NCBI GenBank assembly: GCA_963850525.1
Contig: CAWKLQ010000011.1
Location: 248,001-312,000 of the forward strand
Origin: JAEMQF01 sp963850525
GTDB taxonomy: Bacteria; Pseudomonadota; Gammaproteobacteria; Burkholderiales; Burkholderiaceae_C
DNA: 64,000 nt
Direction of reading: 5' to 3'
The notes beneath the pieces are model-generated. The model had not been told where the DNA came from. It did no database searches and worked only from the letters and a program-made list of their open reading frames with translations. The first letter of the stretch is position 1. The number at the start of each line of letters is the position of its first letter. The position numbers were made by a program, and so were the translations under genes. Positions 17,802-25,879 of this stretch are shown here, piece after piece.

Positions 17802-18605
17802 TTATTTGTACTTGGCGTTCATCTCTTCGGCGAACTTCGTCGTCTTGATTCCCCACTTCTTTTCGAGCTGAAGCACGAATCCGGTCTTGTGCCAGTCGAT
17901 CGTCGCCGCGGCGACCACGTCGACCAGGCTCTTCTCGCCCTTCTTCGCGGCAATGCCCCAGGGCGCGAACAGGATCGAATCGAGCGGCATGTCAAAGCCG
18001 CTCCACTCGGGCTTGAGCATCTCGCCCACGATGGCCGTGTCGTCGTAGGCAAACGCGACGCAGTTGCCGTTGCGCAGCGCGCCATAGGCTTCCGCCGTGC
18101 CGGGGAAGGCGACGCCTTCGACACCGTATTTTTCCTGCAGCTCCTTGTTGTAGAAAGCGCCCTGGATCAGGCACACCTTCTTGGCCTTCAGGTCGGCCCA
18201 GCTCTTCAGGCCGGCTGTCTTCGACGCGAGCACGTTGGTTCCCGAGCCGTAATAGTTGGGGTCGACGAAGTCGATGATCTTGCGGCGCTCGGCGGTGTCG
18301 CTCGTCGTCGCGATCATCAGGTCGATCTTGCCTTGCTGCAGGAACTGGATGCGATTGGATGCGACGACCGGAACGAGCTCCAGCTTCACGCCCAGGCGCC
18401 GCGCGATGTCGGCCGCCAGATCGGGCTCGAAGCCGACGATCTTGCCGGCAGGATCGAGAAAACCGAACGGCCGGTAGTCAGCCTTGCTGCCCACCACGAG
18501 CACGCCTTTTTGCTTGATGTCGGAGAGCGTATCGGCCTGGGCGGTGCCCAGCGCAAGCAGCGCAGCGATGCCGGCAGCTGCGAACCGGAGAGTCTTGTTG
18601 AGCAT
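17802..18605 (-). CDS. amino-acid ABC transporter periplasmic binding protein
   Basis: The ATG at 18605 gives 267 residues and has GAGGA about 8 bases upstream; an in-frame ATG at 18620 overlaps that ribosome site. A Sec signal peptide (MLNKTLRFAAAGIAALLALG, cleavage after AQA) precedes a type 2 periplasmic-binding (SBP_bac_3) domain. Recognisable pieces are GVLVVGSKADYRPFGF and the ligand-site region MIATTSDTAERRKIIDF with its conserved Arg. It delivers a polar amino acid to the downstream transporter. The ligand is not predictable by reading. Confidence 0.92.
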   Translation of the reverse strand: MLNKTLRFAAAGIAALLALGTAQADTLSDIKQKGVLVVGSKADYRPFGFLDPAGKIVGFEPDLAADIARRLGVKLELVPVVASNRIQFLQQGKIDLMIATTSDTAERRKIIDFVDPNYYGSGTNVLASKTAGLKSWADLKAKKVCLIQGAFYNKELQEKYGVEGVAFPGTAEAYGALRNGNCVAFAYDDTAIVGEMLKPEWSGFDMPLDSILFAPWGIAAKKGEKSLVDVVAAATIDWHKTGFVLQLEKKWGIKTTKFAEEMNAKYK

Positions 18606-18671
18606 GATCGTCGTCCTCATTTCAGGGTTGAATTGCCGTCGAGAAAATAATTGGGTCGCCTTGCCCGCAGG

Positions 18672-19997
18672 TCAAGCCGCCGGCTGCCGGGCGAGTTCAG
18701 CCTTCGTTTCGTTCAGCGCCTGGTCGAAGATGGTCATCGCCAAGTCGATGTCGGGTTTGGTCACGGTGAGCGGCGGCGCGATGCGCCACACCGAGCCGCG
18801 CTCGGGCCGGCGCCGGATGTTCATGCTCAGGCCGAGTTCCAGGCAACGTTTCGTCGTCAACCCGCCCAGCGTGTGGTACGGCTCGCGCGTCTCGCGGCTC
18901 TTCACGAGTTCGATGCCGCGCAACAAGCCCATGCCGCGCACTTCGCCGATTTCTTCATGGCGGCTCTGCAATTGCGCGAGGCCCGCGGCGAGGTAGTCGC
19001 CCATGTCGCGGCTGCGCTGCAGAAGGCTTTCCTTTTCGATGGTTTCCAGCACCGCCAGACCGATCGTCGCGGGCAGCGGGTCGGAGACGTGCGATGTGTA
19101 GAACGCGAAGCCGCGCTCGTGGCAACGCTGCTCGATTGCATCCGTCGTGATGACTCCGGCGAGCGGCATGCCGCCGCCGAGCGTCTTGGACACCGTCATG
19201 AGGTCGGGTGTGACGCCCAGGTGCGACGCGGCGAACCAGTGGCCGAGCCTGCCGAACGCGGTTTGCGCTTCGTCGAAGATGAGCAGCATGCCGCGCTTCT
19301 TCGCTTCGCTCTGCAAGGCGTTGAAGTAGCCCTCGGGCGGCACGATCACGCCGCCGGCGCTGATGACGGGCTCGGCAATCACCGCCGCGGGCGCGCCGCT
19401 CGACTGCATGTCGTACATCTCGAAGCCGACCTTCATGCAGGTGCGGTCGCAGGTGTCGCGGCAATGGCGTATCGGGCAGCGATACGCGTTCGGCTCAGGC
19501 AGCACGAAGGCGCCGGGCATGCCGGGGCCGTAACCCTTGCGGTCGCTCGCGAACGACACCGATCCGGCGTTGCCGGTGACGCCGTGCCACGAGCCGCCCA
19601 GGCCGATCACCTCGAAGCCACCCGTGTAGAGCTTGGCCATCTTGATCGCCGCGTCGTTGCTTTCGCTGCCGGTGTTGAGGAACAGCGATTTGCGCAGCGG
19701 CTTGGGAACGATTTTGGCGATCGCCTCGGCGAGTTGCACAACGCTGCGCGGAATCATTCCCGAAAACAAGTGCAGCGCCGTGTCGCAGCTCTTCTTGATC
19801 GCCGCAACGACGTTCGGGTGGCTGTGGCCGACGGTGGCGCACATCTGGCCTGACGTGAAGTCGAGGATTTTTTTTCCCGCGGCGTCCCAGACGTAACAGC
19901 CTTGCGATTTCTCGACGATTTCCGGATAGAACTCGCTGCCGTAGCGGATGAGCTTGTCGCGAAAGTCGCCAGTGGGAGGAGGGGTTGCTGTCGTCAC
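18672..19997 (-). CDS. dgdA: class III PLP enzyme, 2,2-dialkylglycine decarboxylase-like
   Basis: Using GTG 19997 (AAGGA lies upstream; ATG at 20051 is an alternative) the protein has 441 residues. It resembles the Pseudomonas dialkylglycine decarboxylase closely. The active-site residues recalled for that enzyme occur one position earlier here: Gln51 (FTSGQM), Trp137 (GSWHG), Asp242 (FDEAQ) and PLP-lysine Lys271 (TVSKTLGGG), with the C-terminal RIAPPLTV arginine. That enzyme decarboxylates 2-aminoisobutyrate or isovaline and transfers the amino group to pyruvate. An extra cysteine-rich segment (Cys174, 179, 183, 187) is not in the Pseudomonas enzyme as I remember it. A transaminase with another amino donor is the main alternative. 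Confidence 0.8.
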   Translation of the reverse strand: MTTATPPPTGDFRDKLIRYGSEFYPEIVEKSQGCYVWDAAGKKILDFTSGQMCATVGHSHPNVVAAIKKSCDTALHLFSGMIPRSVVQLAEAIAKIVPKPLRKSLFLNTGSESNDAAIKMAKLYTGGFEVIGLGGSWHGVTGNAGSVSFASDRKGYGPGMPGAFVLPEPNAYRCPIRHCRDTCDRTCMKVGFEMYDMQSSGAPAAVIAEPVISAGGVIVPPEGYFNALQSEAKKRGMLLIFDEAQTAFGRLGHWFAASHLGVTPDLMTVSKTLGGGMPLAGVITTDAIEQRCHERGFAFYTSHVSDPLPATIGLAVLETIEKESLLQRSRDMGDYLAAGLAQLQSRHEEIGEVRGMGLLRGIELVKSRETREPYHTLGGLTTKRCLELGLSMNIRRRPERGSVWRIAPPLTVTKPDIDLAMTIFDQALNETKAELARQPAA

Positions 19998-20084
19998 GGT
20001 TTCATTTTCCTTGGGCTGTTGCGAGTATCCATCAACGGCGTCGAGGTGCATGAACGCGGCGCCACCGGCCAGCCGCCCTCCCGA

Positions 20085-21044
20085 CTACCGAATGACCTCG
20101 TCCGCTCGGCTGAGCAGCAAGTGCGGAATCGTCAGGTTGAGCGCTTGCGCTGTCTTGGCGTTGATGACCAGTTCGTAGCGCATCGGCTGCTCGATGGGTA
20201 GTTCGCTCGGCTTTGCGCCTTTCAGGATTCTGTCGACATAGCTTGCGACGCGGCGGTAGAGTTCCTCTTGATTGGCCCAATACGACATCAGACCGCCAGC
20301 GTCGACATGTCCCCTCAAGCCGTACATGGCGGGCAAACGGTGTTGGGCCGCAAGTTCGGCAATTCGAACTCGATGAAAGAAGAACAGCGGGTCCGCCAGC
20401 ACGAGAACAGCGGCCGCCCGCTCCTTGGCTGCGGCAGTGAAAGCCTGGTCCAACTCCTGCACTGCGCGCACCGCCAGGAACTGCAGTGGCACGCCAAGCG
20501 CTGGCCCGGCAGCCTGGATGCCTCTCAGAGCGAGCGGATGCCACGGGTTGTCGGGATTGGACAGAACGGCGATGCGCGCCGCCCGCGGCACCGCCTGCTT
20601 GAGGAGTTCGAGCTGTTTGACGCTCAATTCAGCGCTCAGCGTGGTCGTGCCGGTGACGTTGCCACCCGGACGCGCGAGGCTGGCGACGAGGCTCAATTGA
20701 ACCGGGTCCGGCGTGTTCACCATCACGATCGGAATCGACGTCGTTGCCCTTTTCGCGGCGATCGTTGCCGCGGGATTGGTCGCGACGATCGCCTGCACCT
20801 CGCTGCGCGCAAGCTCGGCGGCGAGGGCATCGAAGCGCTCGGGCCTGCCCTGCGCATCGCGCCACTCGATGACAAGGTTGCGCCCTTCGATATAGCCTGC
20901 CTCGCGCAGGCTTTCGCGCAGCGGCTCGGAGGAACTGCTGCCCAGGATTCCGATTCGGAAACGCTGTGCCGGTTGCTGCGCCTTGACGAAGACTGTGCAA
21001 ACACCGAACGCGAGAAATGCAAGCGCGGTATCACGTCGGTCCAT
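20085..21044 (-). CDS. orphan ABC_sub_bind periplasmic protein (TrpX-like)
   Basis: A 319-residue protein with a signal peptide (cleavage near VKAQQ) and the ABC_sub_bind (PF04392) pattern: FRIGILGSSSSE, LREAGYIEGRNLVIEWRDAQ and LARPGGNVTGTT. The start has GGAGG 6 bases upstream. These binding proteins can belong to ABC importers for aromatic amino acids, but in betaproteobacteria many are solitary. No matching permease or ATPase lies nearby. It sits 15 bp after the Rieske oxygenase gene, so co-expression is likely, and it may sense or capture that enzyme's substrate. Confidence 0.87.
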   Translation of the reverse strand: MDRRDTALAFLAFGVCTVFVKAQQPAQRFRIGILGSSSSEPLRESLREAGYIEGRNLVIEWRDAQGRPERFDALAAELARSEVQAIVATNPAATIAAKRATTSIPIVMVNTPDPVQLSLVASLARPGGNVTGTTTLSAELSVKQLELLKQAVPRAARIAVLSNPDNPWHPLALRGIQAAGPALGVPLQFLAVRAVQELDQAFTAAAKERAAAVLVLADPLFFFHRVRIAELAAQHRLPAMYGLRGHVDAGGLMSYWANQEELYRRVASYVDRILKGAKPSELPIEQPMRYELVINAKTAQALNLTIPHLLLSRADEVIR

Positions 21045-21059
21045 GTCGATCCTCCACGG

Positions 21060-22391
21060 CTACTCTGCAAGAAAGGGCTCATCGCGAGTCATCGCTTCCG
21101 TCCACGCCCGGTACTGGTTGCGCAGCAAGGCCTCGTCGATTCCGCTCACGTCGCGCGGCAGTGCCTGAGGCGTAGCCTGCGCGTCGCGGTGCAGGCTCAC
21201 CCAGGGATTGGCCTGCGCCGCCAGGCCGCGCTGCACGCTCTCGAACAGATGCAGGTCGTCGGCGGCGACGATGGACGTGGGCGAGAACACGCTGCGGTTG
21301 TAGGTGAGCGCGCTCTCCAGCAGCGCGGGCGGCGCGCCCACGGGTTCGAACGCCCAGGCTTCGATCAGCGTGCGGTCCACGGCGAGCGGGCGCAGCACGC
21401 GCAGCACCTGAGGCGCGCCTTTCAGCGCCATGGCCGGGTAGAAGACGACGTTTTGCGGCGTGAAGGCGAGCACTTCGTCGGCGCGCGCCGGCCCATGCGC
21501 AGCGCGCAGCTGTTCGGGATAACCCGGCAGCGACGCATAACTCGTGTGGATGCTGTACTGCGTTCCGAGAACGCTGTGCCCGTGCGGCAGCACGCGGCCA
21601 CCCATGCGCTGGAAGAAGTCGTGGCCCGAGCCGAACGGCAGCAATTGCTGCACCGCGAGCGGCACAGTCGTTTGCCCGGGCAACCCGCCCCACACCTTGC
21701 GCGCGGCGTCGTTCGACGACGCGTGTGCGCTCACCGGGTGCACCGCGTCGTTGACGTTTTCCAGGTAGATCTTCCAGTTGGCGTGAACGACGGTTCGCAG
21801 CACGCCGCCGGCAATTCGCAATTCGCCTTGCGGCGAACGGTCCGCGAGCAGGTCGATCGCGCCGCGCAGTTCACCGGCCCAATCGTCGAAGCCGATTCCC
21901 GTGGCGCTGCCGCGCGCAAACACAAAGCCGCGGTGCACCGCGACTTCGCCATAGGGCGAGAGGCCTTTCGCGGCAGGCGCGGAGTCGAAACACGGCGCGG
22001 CGTAACCCTCGCGCAGCGGAATTCCGAGTAGCGTCCCGTCGAGGCGATAACTCCAGGCGTGGTACGGGCAGCGCAACGTGCGGCCAGCGTTGCCGCTGGG
22101 CTCCACCGTGAGTTGCGCGCCCTTGTGGGCGCAGCGGTTCAGCAGAACACGAACGCTGCCGTCGGCCTGGCGCAGCATCAGCGCGGGTTGGTTGCCGAGC
22201 TGCACGGTGATGAAGTCGCCGGGTTCGGGCACCTGACTCGTGTGGCCCACGTAGAGCCAGGTGCGCGCCCAAAGGCGCTGCATTTCCAAGGCGAACAGAT
22301 CCGCATCGACGTAGAGGTCGCGGTGCACTTGATGCGGCTGCACCAGCGCCGCAATGGCGGTTGCGTCCCAACGCGAGGTTTGAATGCTCAC
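21060..22391 (-). CDS. Rieske non-haem iron oxygenase, alpha subunit
   Basis: The GTG start at 22391 overlaps the stop of the upstream gene (GTGA) and gives 443 residues. The Rieske 2Fe-2S ligands are Cys87/His89 (NRCAHKGA) and Cys108/His111 (RCPYHAW). The mononuclear iron site is seen as Asp215, His218 and His223 in ENVNDAVHPVSAH. The layout is that of aromatic-ring-hydroxylating or N-demethylating terminal oxygenases. No beta subunit, ferredoxin or reductase gene is adjacent, so electron donors must come from elsewhere. Given sarcosine oxidase downstream, oxidative N-demethylation is a reasonable but untested idea. Confidence 0.9.
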   Translation of the reverse strand: MSIQTSRWDATAIAALVQPHQVHRDLYVDADLFALEMQRLWARTWLYVGHTSQVPEPGDFITVQLGNQPALMLRQADGSVRVLLNRCAHKGAQLTVEPSGNAGRTLRCPYHAWSYRLDGTLLGIPLREGYAAPCFDSAPAAKGLSPYGEVAVHRGFVFARGSATGIGFDDWAGELRGAIDLLADRSPQGELRIAGGVLRTVVHANWKIYLENVNDAVHPVSAHASSNDAARKVWGGLPGQTTVPLAVQQLLPFGSGHDFFQRMGGRVLPHGHSVLGTQYSIHTSYASLPGYPEQLRAAHGPARADEVLAFTPQNVVFYPAMALKGAPQVLRVLRPLAVDRTLIEAWAFEPVGAPPALLESALTYNRSVFSPTSIVAADDLHLFESVQRGLAAQANPWVSLHRDAQATPQALPRDVSGIDEALLRNQYRAWTEAMTRDEPFLAE

Positions 22392-22942
22392 GCTGCGGAT
22401 CCCCGCGCGGCCACCCGAAAGCGACATTCACTGTGACCCTGCGCTGCGCAACTGAGCTCTTGCACTTGCGGCGTCGCATCGCCCAAGGTCATCGCCAGCG
22501 CAGCGAGCATGCCTCGAATCGGCGCACACACTGTGGCGGAGGCGGCGCCTTCGGGTGCACCACCGCCGGCAGCCAGCCAACCTGCGGCGAAGGGGCTTTG
22601 CTGCACGATCACATCGAGCGCGTCGCCGTCGCGCTGCACGCTCCATTGCCCCCAGCCCAGGTCGCACGCGGCATCAACCGTCGCGGCAATCAACGCCTGC
22701 GGGTCGCCGTTGACGCGCGCCGCGTAGCTGCGCAGGCTGTCGCCGCCGTGGCGTTGCAGCGACTTTGCGAGCGCGTCAAACACGGTCGCGCGTGTCGCCG
22801 CGTCGAGGCAACGCAGCGCCCCCATCAGGCTGTCGGGCCGCAGCAGCAGGTAGCGGCGCGCACCGTCGTGCCACGCGCCCTGGTCCGCGTCGTGCCGCAG
22901 ACGCTCACGCAGGCGAGGGCCGGGCACGGTTGCGCTGCTCAC
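22388..22942 (-). CDS. V4R-domain (4-vinyl reductase) small-molecule-binding protein
   Basis: A 184-residue protein from GTG 22942. Its C-terminal 60 residues fit the V4R domain: PIRGMLAALAMTLG followed by QELSCAAQGHSECRFRV, with the two conserved cysteines. V4R domains bind small hydrophobic ligands and occur in BchJ and in the sensor part of XylR/DmpR regulators. Here there is no DNA-binding or ATPase domain. It lies between the TRAP permease gene (4 bp gap) and the Rieske oxygenase gene (4 bp overlap), so it probably assists that oxygenase or carries its substrate. No such role is established. Confidence 0.8.
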   Translation of the reverse strand: MSSATVPGPRLRERLRHDADQGAWHDGARRYLLLRPDSLMGALRCLDAATRATVFDALAKSLQRHGGDSLRSYAARVNGDPQALIAATVDAACDLGWGQWSVQRDGDALDVIVQQSPFAAGWLAAGGGAPEGAASATVCAPIRGMLAALAMTLGDATPQVQELSCAAQGHSECRFRVAARGSAA

Positions 22943-22946
22943 CCGA

Positions 22947-24266
22947 CTACTTTCCGAGCAGCACCGAGGGCAACCAGGTCGCGATCTGCGGCACGAGCAG
23001 CACCAGGCCGATCATCAGCACGCCCATCAGCACATACGGCGTGACTGCGGCAAAAATTTCGCTCGTGGGAATCGACTTCGGCGCGACGCTGCGCATCGTG
23101 AACAGCAGCATGCCGAACGGCGGCGTGAGCAGTCCCAACTGCATGCAGATCAGGTAGACCACGCCATACCAGAGCAAGTCCCAGTGGAAGTGCAGCGCCA
23201 TCGGCATGAAAAACGGCAGCGTGATGAGCATCATGCTCACCTGGTCGACGAAGCAGCCGAGGATCAGCAGGATCACGATCATTCCGGCCATCACCGCCCA
23301 GCCCGGCAATCCGGCACCCTGCACGAGGCCGACCATGCCGTTCGTCGCGCCGGAGAACGAGAGGATTTGCGAGAACGTCGTCGCGCCGATGATGATGAAC
23401 AGGATGATTCCGGTGATCGCCGTCGTGCCGGATAGCGCTTGGGCAATCGCTTTCCAGGTCAGGCTGCGGTAGAGCAGACAAACGATCACGGTGGCCAGCG
23501 CGCCGAGCGCCGCCGATTCGGTCGGCGTCGCCCAACCGGCCGACATCGCGACGATGACGAGGATGAAAATCAGCACGAGCGGCGTCACGTTCACGAGCAG
23601 CGGGCCCCAGCGCGCCCAGCCGTGCGCTTCTTCGCGCTCGAACGGCGGCGCGTGTTCCGGATGGCGCATCGCGCTGAAAATGATCCAGGCGAGGAACATC
23701 ACGGCGAGCAGGATGCCGGGTACGACGCCGGCAATGAGCAAACCCGAAATCGAAATCCCCGCCAAGCTGCCGAGCAACACCGTCAGCGCCGACGGCGGGA
23801 TCAGCATGTCGACGCCGCCGATCGCCATGATCGGCCCCATCGCCAGGCGCGGGTGGTAGCCGCGTTTCAGCATCTCGGGCAACAGCAAACCGCCGAGCAG
23901 CGCGGTGGTCGCGATCGTCGAGCCCGAAATGGCGGAGAACACGGTGCCGGCGACGATCGCCACCACCGAAAGCCGCCCCGGCACGCCGCGGATCGCGCGG
24001 TCGAAACTGTCGATCGCTTTCATCGCCAGACCGGTGTGGAACAGCACCTCGCCCATCAGGATGAAGAACGGAATGGGGGTCAGCGAAAAATTCGTCACCG
24101 AAGCGACGCCGTTGCGCACCACTTGCATGAGCCCGGCCTCGCCGCCGAAATAAACGAGCGCGCCGACGAGGTTGATCGCCAAAAACGCAAACCCGGCTGG
24201 CAGCCCCACCAGCAGAAGCACGGTGAGCAGGCCGAACAATAGCAACAGACTCTGCCACCAGATCAT
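22947..24266 (-). CDS. dctM: TRAP transporter large permease DctM
   Basis: A 439-residue, roughly 12-helix protein of the DctM family. Recognisable segments are GLPAGFAFLAINLVGALVYF near the N-terminus, GSTIATTALLGGLLLPEMLK and the GGVDMLIPPSALTVLLGSLA hairpin region. It is the sodium-driven channel subunit of a TRAP importer. It overlaps the small-subunit gene by 4 bp (ATGA at 24263-24266). It works with DctQ and the DctP binding protein encoded just upstream. Confidence 0.93.
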   Translation of the reverse strand: MIWWQSLLLLFGLLTVLLLVGLPAGFAFLAINLVGALVYFGGEAGLMQVVRNGVASVTNFSLTPIPFFILMGEVLFHTGLAMKAIDSFDRAIRGVPGRLSVVAIVAGTVFSAISGSTIATTALLGGLLLPEMLKRGYHPRLAMGPIMAIGGVDMLIPPSALTVLLGSLAGISISGLLIAGVVPGILLAVMFLAWIIFSAMRHPEHAPPFEREEAHGWARWGPLLVNVTPLVLIFILVIVAMSAGWATPTESAALGALATVIVCLLYRSLTWKAIAQALSGTTAITGIILFIIIGATTFSQILSFSGATNGMVGLVQGAGLPGWAVMAGMIVILLILGCFVDQVSMMLITLPFFMPMALHFHWDLLWYGVVYLICMQLGLLTPPFGMLLFTMRSVAPKSIPTSEIFAAVTPYVLMGVLMIGLVLLVPQIATWLPSVLLGK

Positions 24267-24748
24267 GCGCCGTGCCCCGTCGATTCACCCAGGCTGGAGG
24301 GCCACACCATGCGCCTGCCGCATTCGAGCGCGAGCAAGCCAAAACCGATGGGCACCGGAACGAACAACCACCACTCAGGAAACACGAGCGCCTTGAGGAC
24401 GATGCTGCCGGCAGCGCGGCTGTCGAGCAGCATGCGAATCGAATACCAGACCATGAGCAGGCTCACGATCAAGCCGATCGCCGCCGAGACCCGGTCGACG
24501 CGGCGCTGCGCGGTGGGCGACAGCACGGCGCCGAGCAGGTCCAGGCGCACGTGCTGGTTGCGCCACATCAGCCACGGCGCTGCGGCGAGCGTGGCGATCG
24601 GCATTGCGTATTCGGTGACTTCATTGATCCAGGCGAACGAGTGCCAACCGAGGTTGCGGCCGATCACGTCGTAACACACCATGAGGGTGATCAGCGCGAT
24701 CACAGTCGCGGCAACAGCGCCGCAAGCGCGCATCAGCGCGGCGTGCAT
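24263..24748 (-). CDS. dctQ: TRAP transporter small permease DctQ
   Basis: A 161-residue protein with four predicted membrane helices, for example VAATVIALITLMVCYDVIGR at the start and the WINEVTEYAMPIATLAAAPW segment typical of DctQ. It is the small membrane subunit that pairs with DctM. A 119-bp gap separates it from dctP, and that gap holds a paired palindromic repeat. Confidence 0.9.
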   Translation of the reverse strand: MHAALMRACGAVAATVIALITLMVCYDVIGRNLGWHSFAWINEVTEYAMPIATLAAAPWLMWRNQHVRLDLLGAVLSPTAQRRVDRVSAAIGLIVSLLMVWYSIRMLLDSRAAGSIVLKALVFPEWWLFVPVPIGFGLLALECGRRMVWPSSLGESTGHGA

Positions 24749-24772
24749 GGGTTCACCTCAGTGTGGGAGCTT

Positions 24773-24854
24773 GTCATCCCGGCGCACGCCGGGATCCACT
24801 GCCCCGAAGTGACGCCAAGCCAACGATGGATCCCGGCGTTCGCCGGGATGACAC
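24773..24854. repeat. inverted pair of 27-bp palindromic repeats
   Basis: Two 27-bp units, 24773-24799 and 24828-24854, lie in inverted orientation. Each is itself a hairpin (ATCCCGGCG-n3-GCCGGGAT type, with GTCATCCCGGCG at the outer ends). The unit looks like the GTCATCCCGGCG-type intergenic repeats scattered through many proteobacterial genomes. Placed between dctP and dctQ it could act as a transcript-stabilising or attenuating structure. Confidence 0.8.
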
Positions 24855-24867
24855 AAGGTATGCGCCA

Positions 24868-25851
24868 TCAAGGCGCCATCAGCTGGCGCAGCTTCGCGCC
24901 GTGCTGCGGGCTGGTGGCGAGGATTCCCGCCCAGCCCGCTTCTTGCGACAGCGCGAGCATGCGTTTGGCTTCTGCCGCGTCGAGCTTGATGACCTGGATT
25001 CCCGCGTCCGCCTGGCGCTTGATGTCCGCCGGCCCATCTTTCGCCGCCATGTCGACGTTCAGGCTTTCCAGCCACACGGCCTGCTTGTTGAGGAACTCGC
25101 GCTGCGCCGGCGTGAGCGCATTCCACGACTTGGCGCTGAAGATCACGCCGAGTTCGATGTTGTAGAAACCCGGGTCGACGCGGAACTTCGTTTTCTCGTG
25201 CCAGCCGAGGTCGAAGATGCCGATCAGCGGCCAACCGTAACCGTCGACGACGCCGCGGTCCAGCGCAGTGAACACTTCGCCCGGCGGGATTTGCATGACT
25301 GACGCGCCGAGCTTGGTGAAGAACTCGCGGTAGATCGGCGCGATGCGGATCTTCAGGCCCGACAAGTCGGCCTTCTCGATCTTCTTGTTCAAGTAGATGT
25401 GGTACGGCACGCCGTCGCCGGTGCGGGCGAAGTAGTACAAGCCTTTTTCCATCATCAAGGTGTTGAGGTAATCGACCGTGCCTACTCTGCGCATCTCGGT
25501 CCACGACACGGTCGCGTAATTCAGCGCCAGGCTCTCCGGCGACACGCCGGCGATGAAGGAAGTGGCCGTGTTCGTCAGGTCGACGACGCTGTTGCGCAGC
25601 GCGGCGCCCTGCTCCATCGTCGGAATCGCTTTCGGTCCGCCGAGGTAGCTGATCTGGACGATGCCCTTGCCTTCGTCGTTCACCTTCTTCACAAAGCGCT
25701 CGAAGTTGCGCGCGTAGTACGTGCCTTCCTGGAAAGCGTTGACGGCTTTGAGCGTCACTTCCTGCGCCGCAAGCGGGCCGGCAGCGACGACGAGGCTGGC
25801 CAGCGCGAGCGCGCGCAACAGCAGGCCGGATCGGCCATGGGTGGGGTTCAT
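24868..25851 (-). CDS. dctP: TRAP transporter periplasmic binding protein DctP
   Basis: The ATG at 25851 has AAGGAG 8 bases upstream and gives 327 residues; a longer frame to 25896 would overlap the neighbour. A Sec signal peptide (hydrophobic LLLRALALASLVVAAGPLAA) precedes a DctP domain. The conserved region VPYHIYLNKKIEKADLSGLK, followed by IRIAP, contains the arginine that binds the carboxylate of TRAP ligands. It therefore binds an organic acid in the periplasm and delivers it to DctQM. The ligand may be the substrate of the flanking dehydrogenases or the Rieske enzyme. Confidence 0.9.
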   Translation of the reverse strand: MNPTHGRSGLLLRALALASLVVAAGPLAAQEVTLKAVNAFQEGTYYARNFERFVKKVNDEGKGIVQISYLGGPKAIPTMEQGAALRNSVVDLTNTATSFIAGVSPESLALNYATVSWTEMRRVGTVDYLNTLMMEKGLYYFARTGDGVPYHIYLNKKIEKADLSGLKIRIAPIYREFFTKLGASVMQIPPGEVFTALDRGVVDGYGWPLIGIFDLGWHEKTKFRVDPGFYNIELGVIFSAKSWNALTPAQREFLNKQAVWLESLNVDMAAKDGPADIKRQADAGIQVIKLDAAEAKRMLALSQEAGWAGILATSPQHGAKLRQLMAP

Positions 25852-25879
25852 TGGGAAGTCTCCTTGCAAGGGTGTCGGA

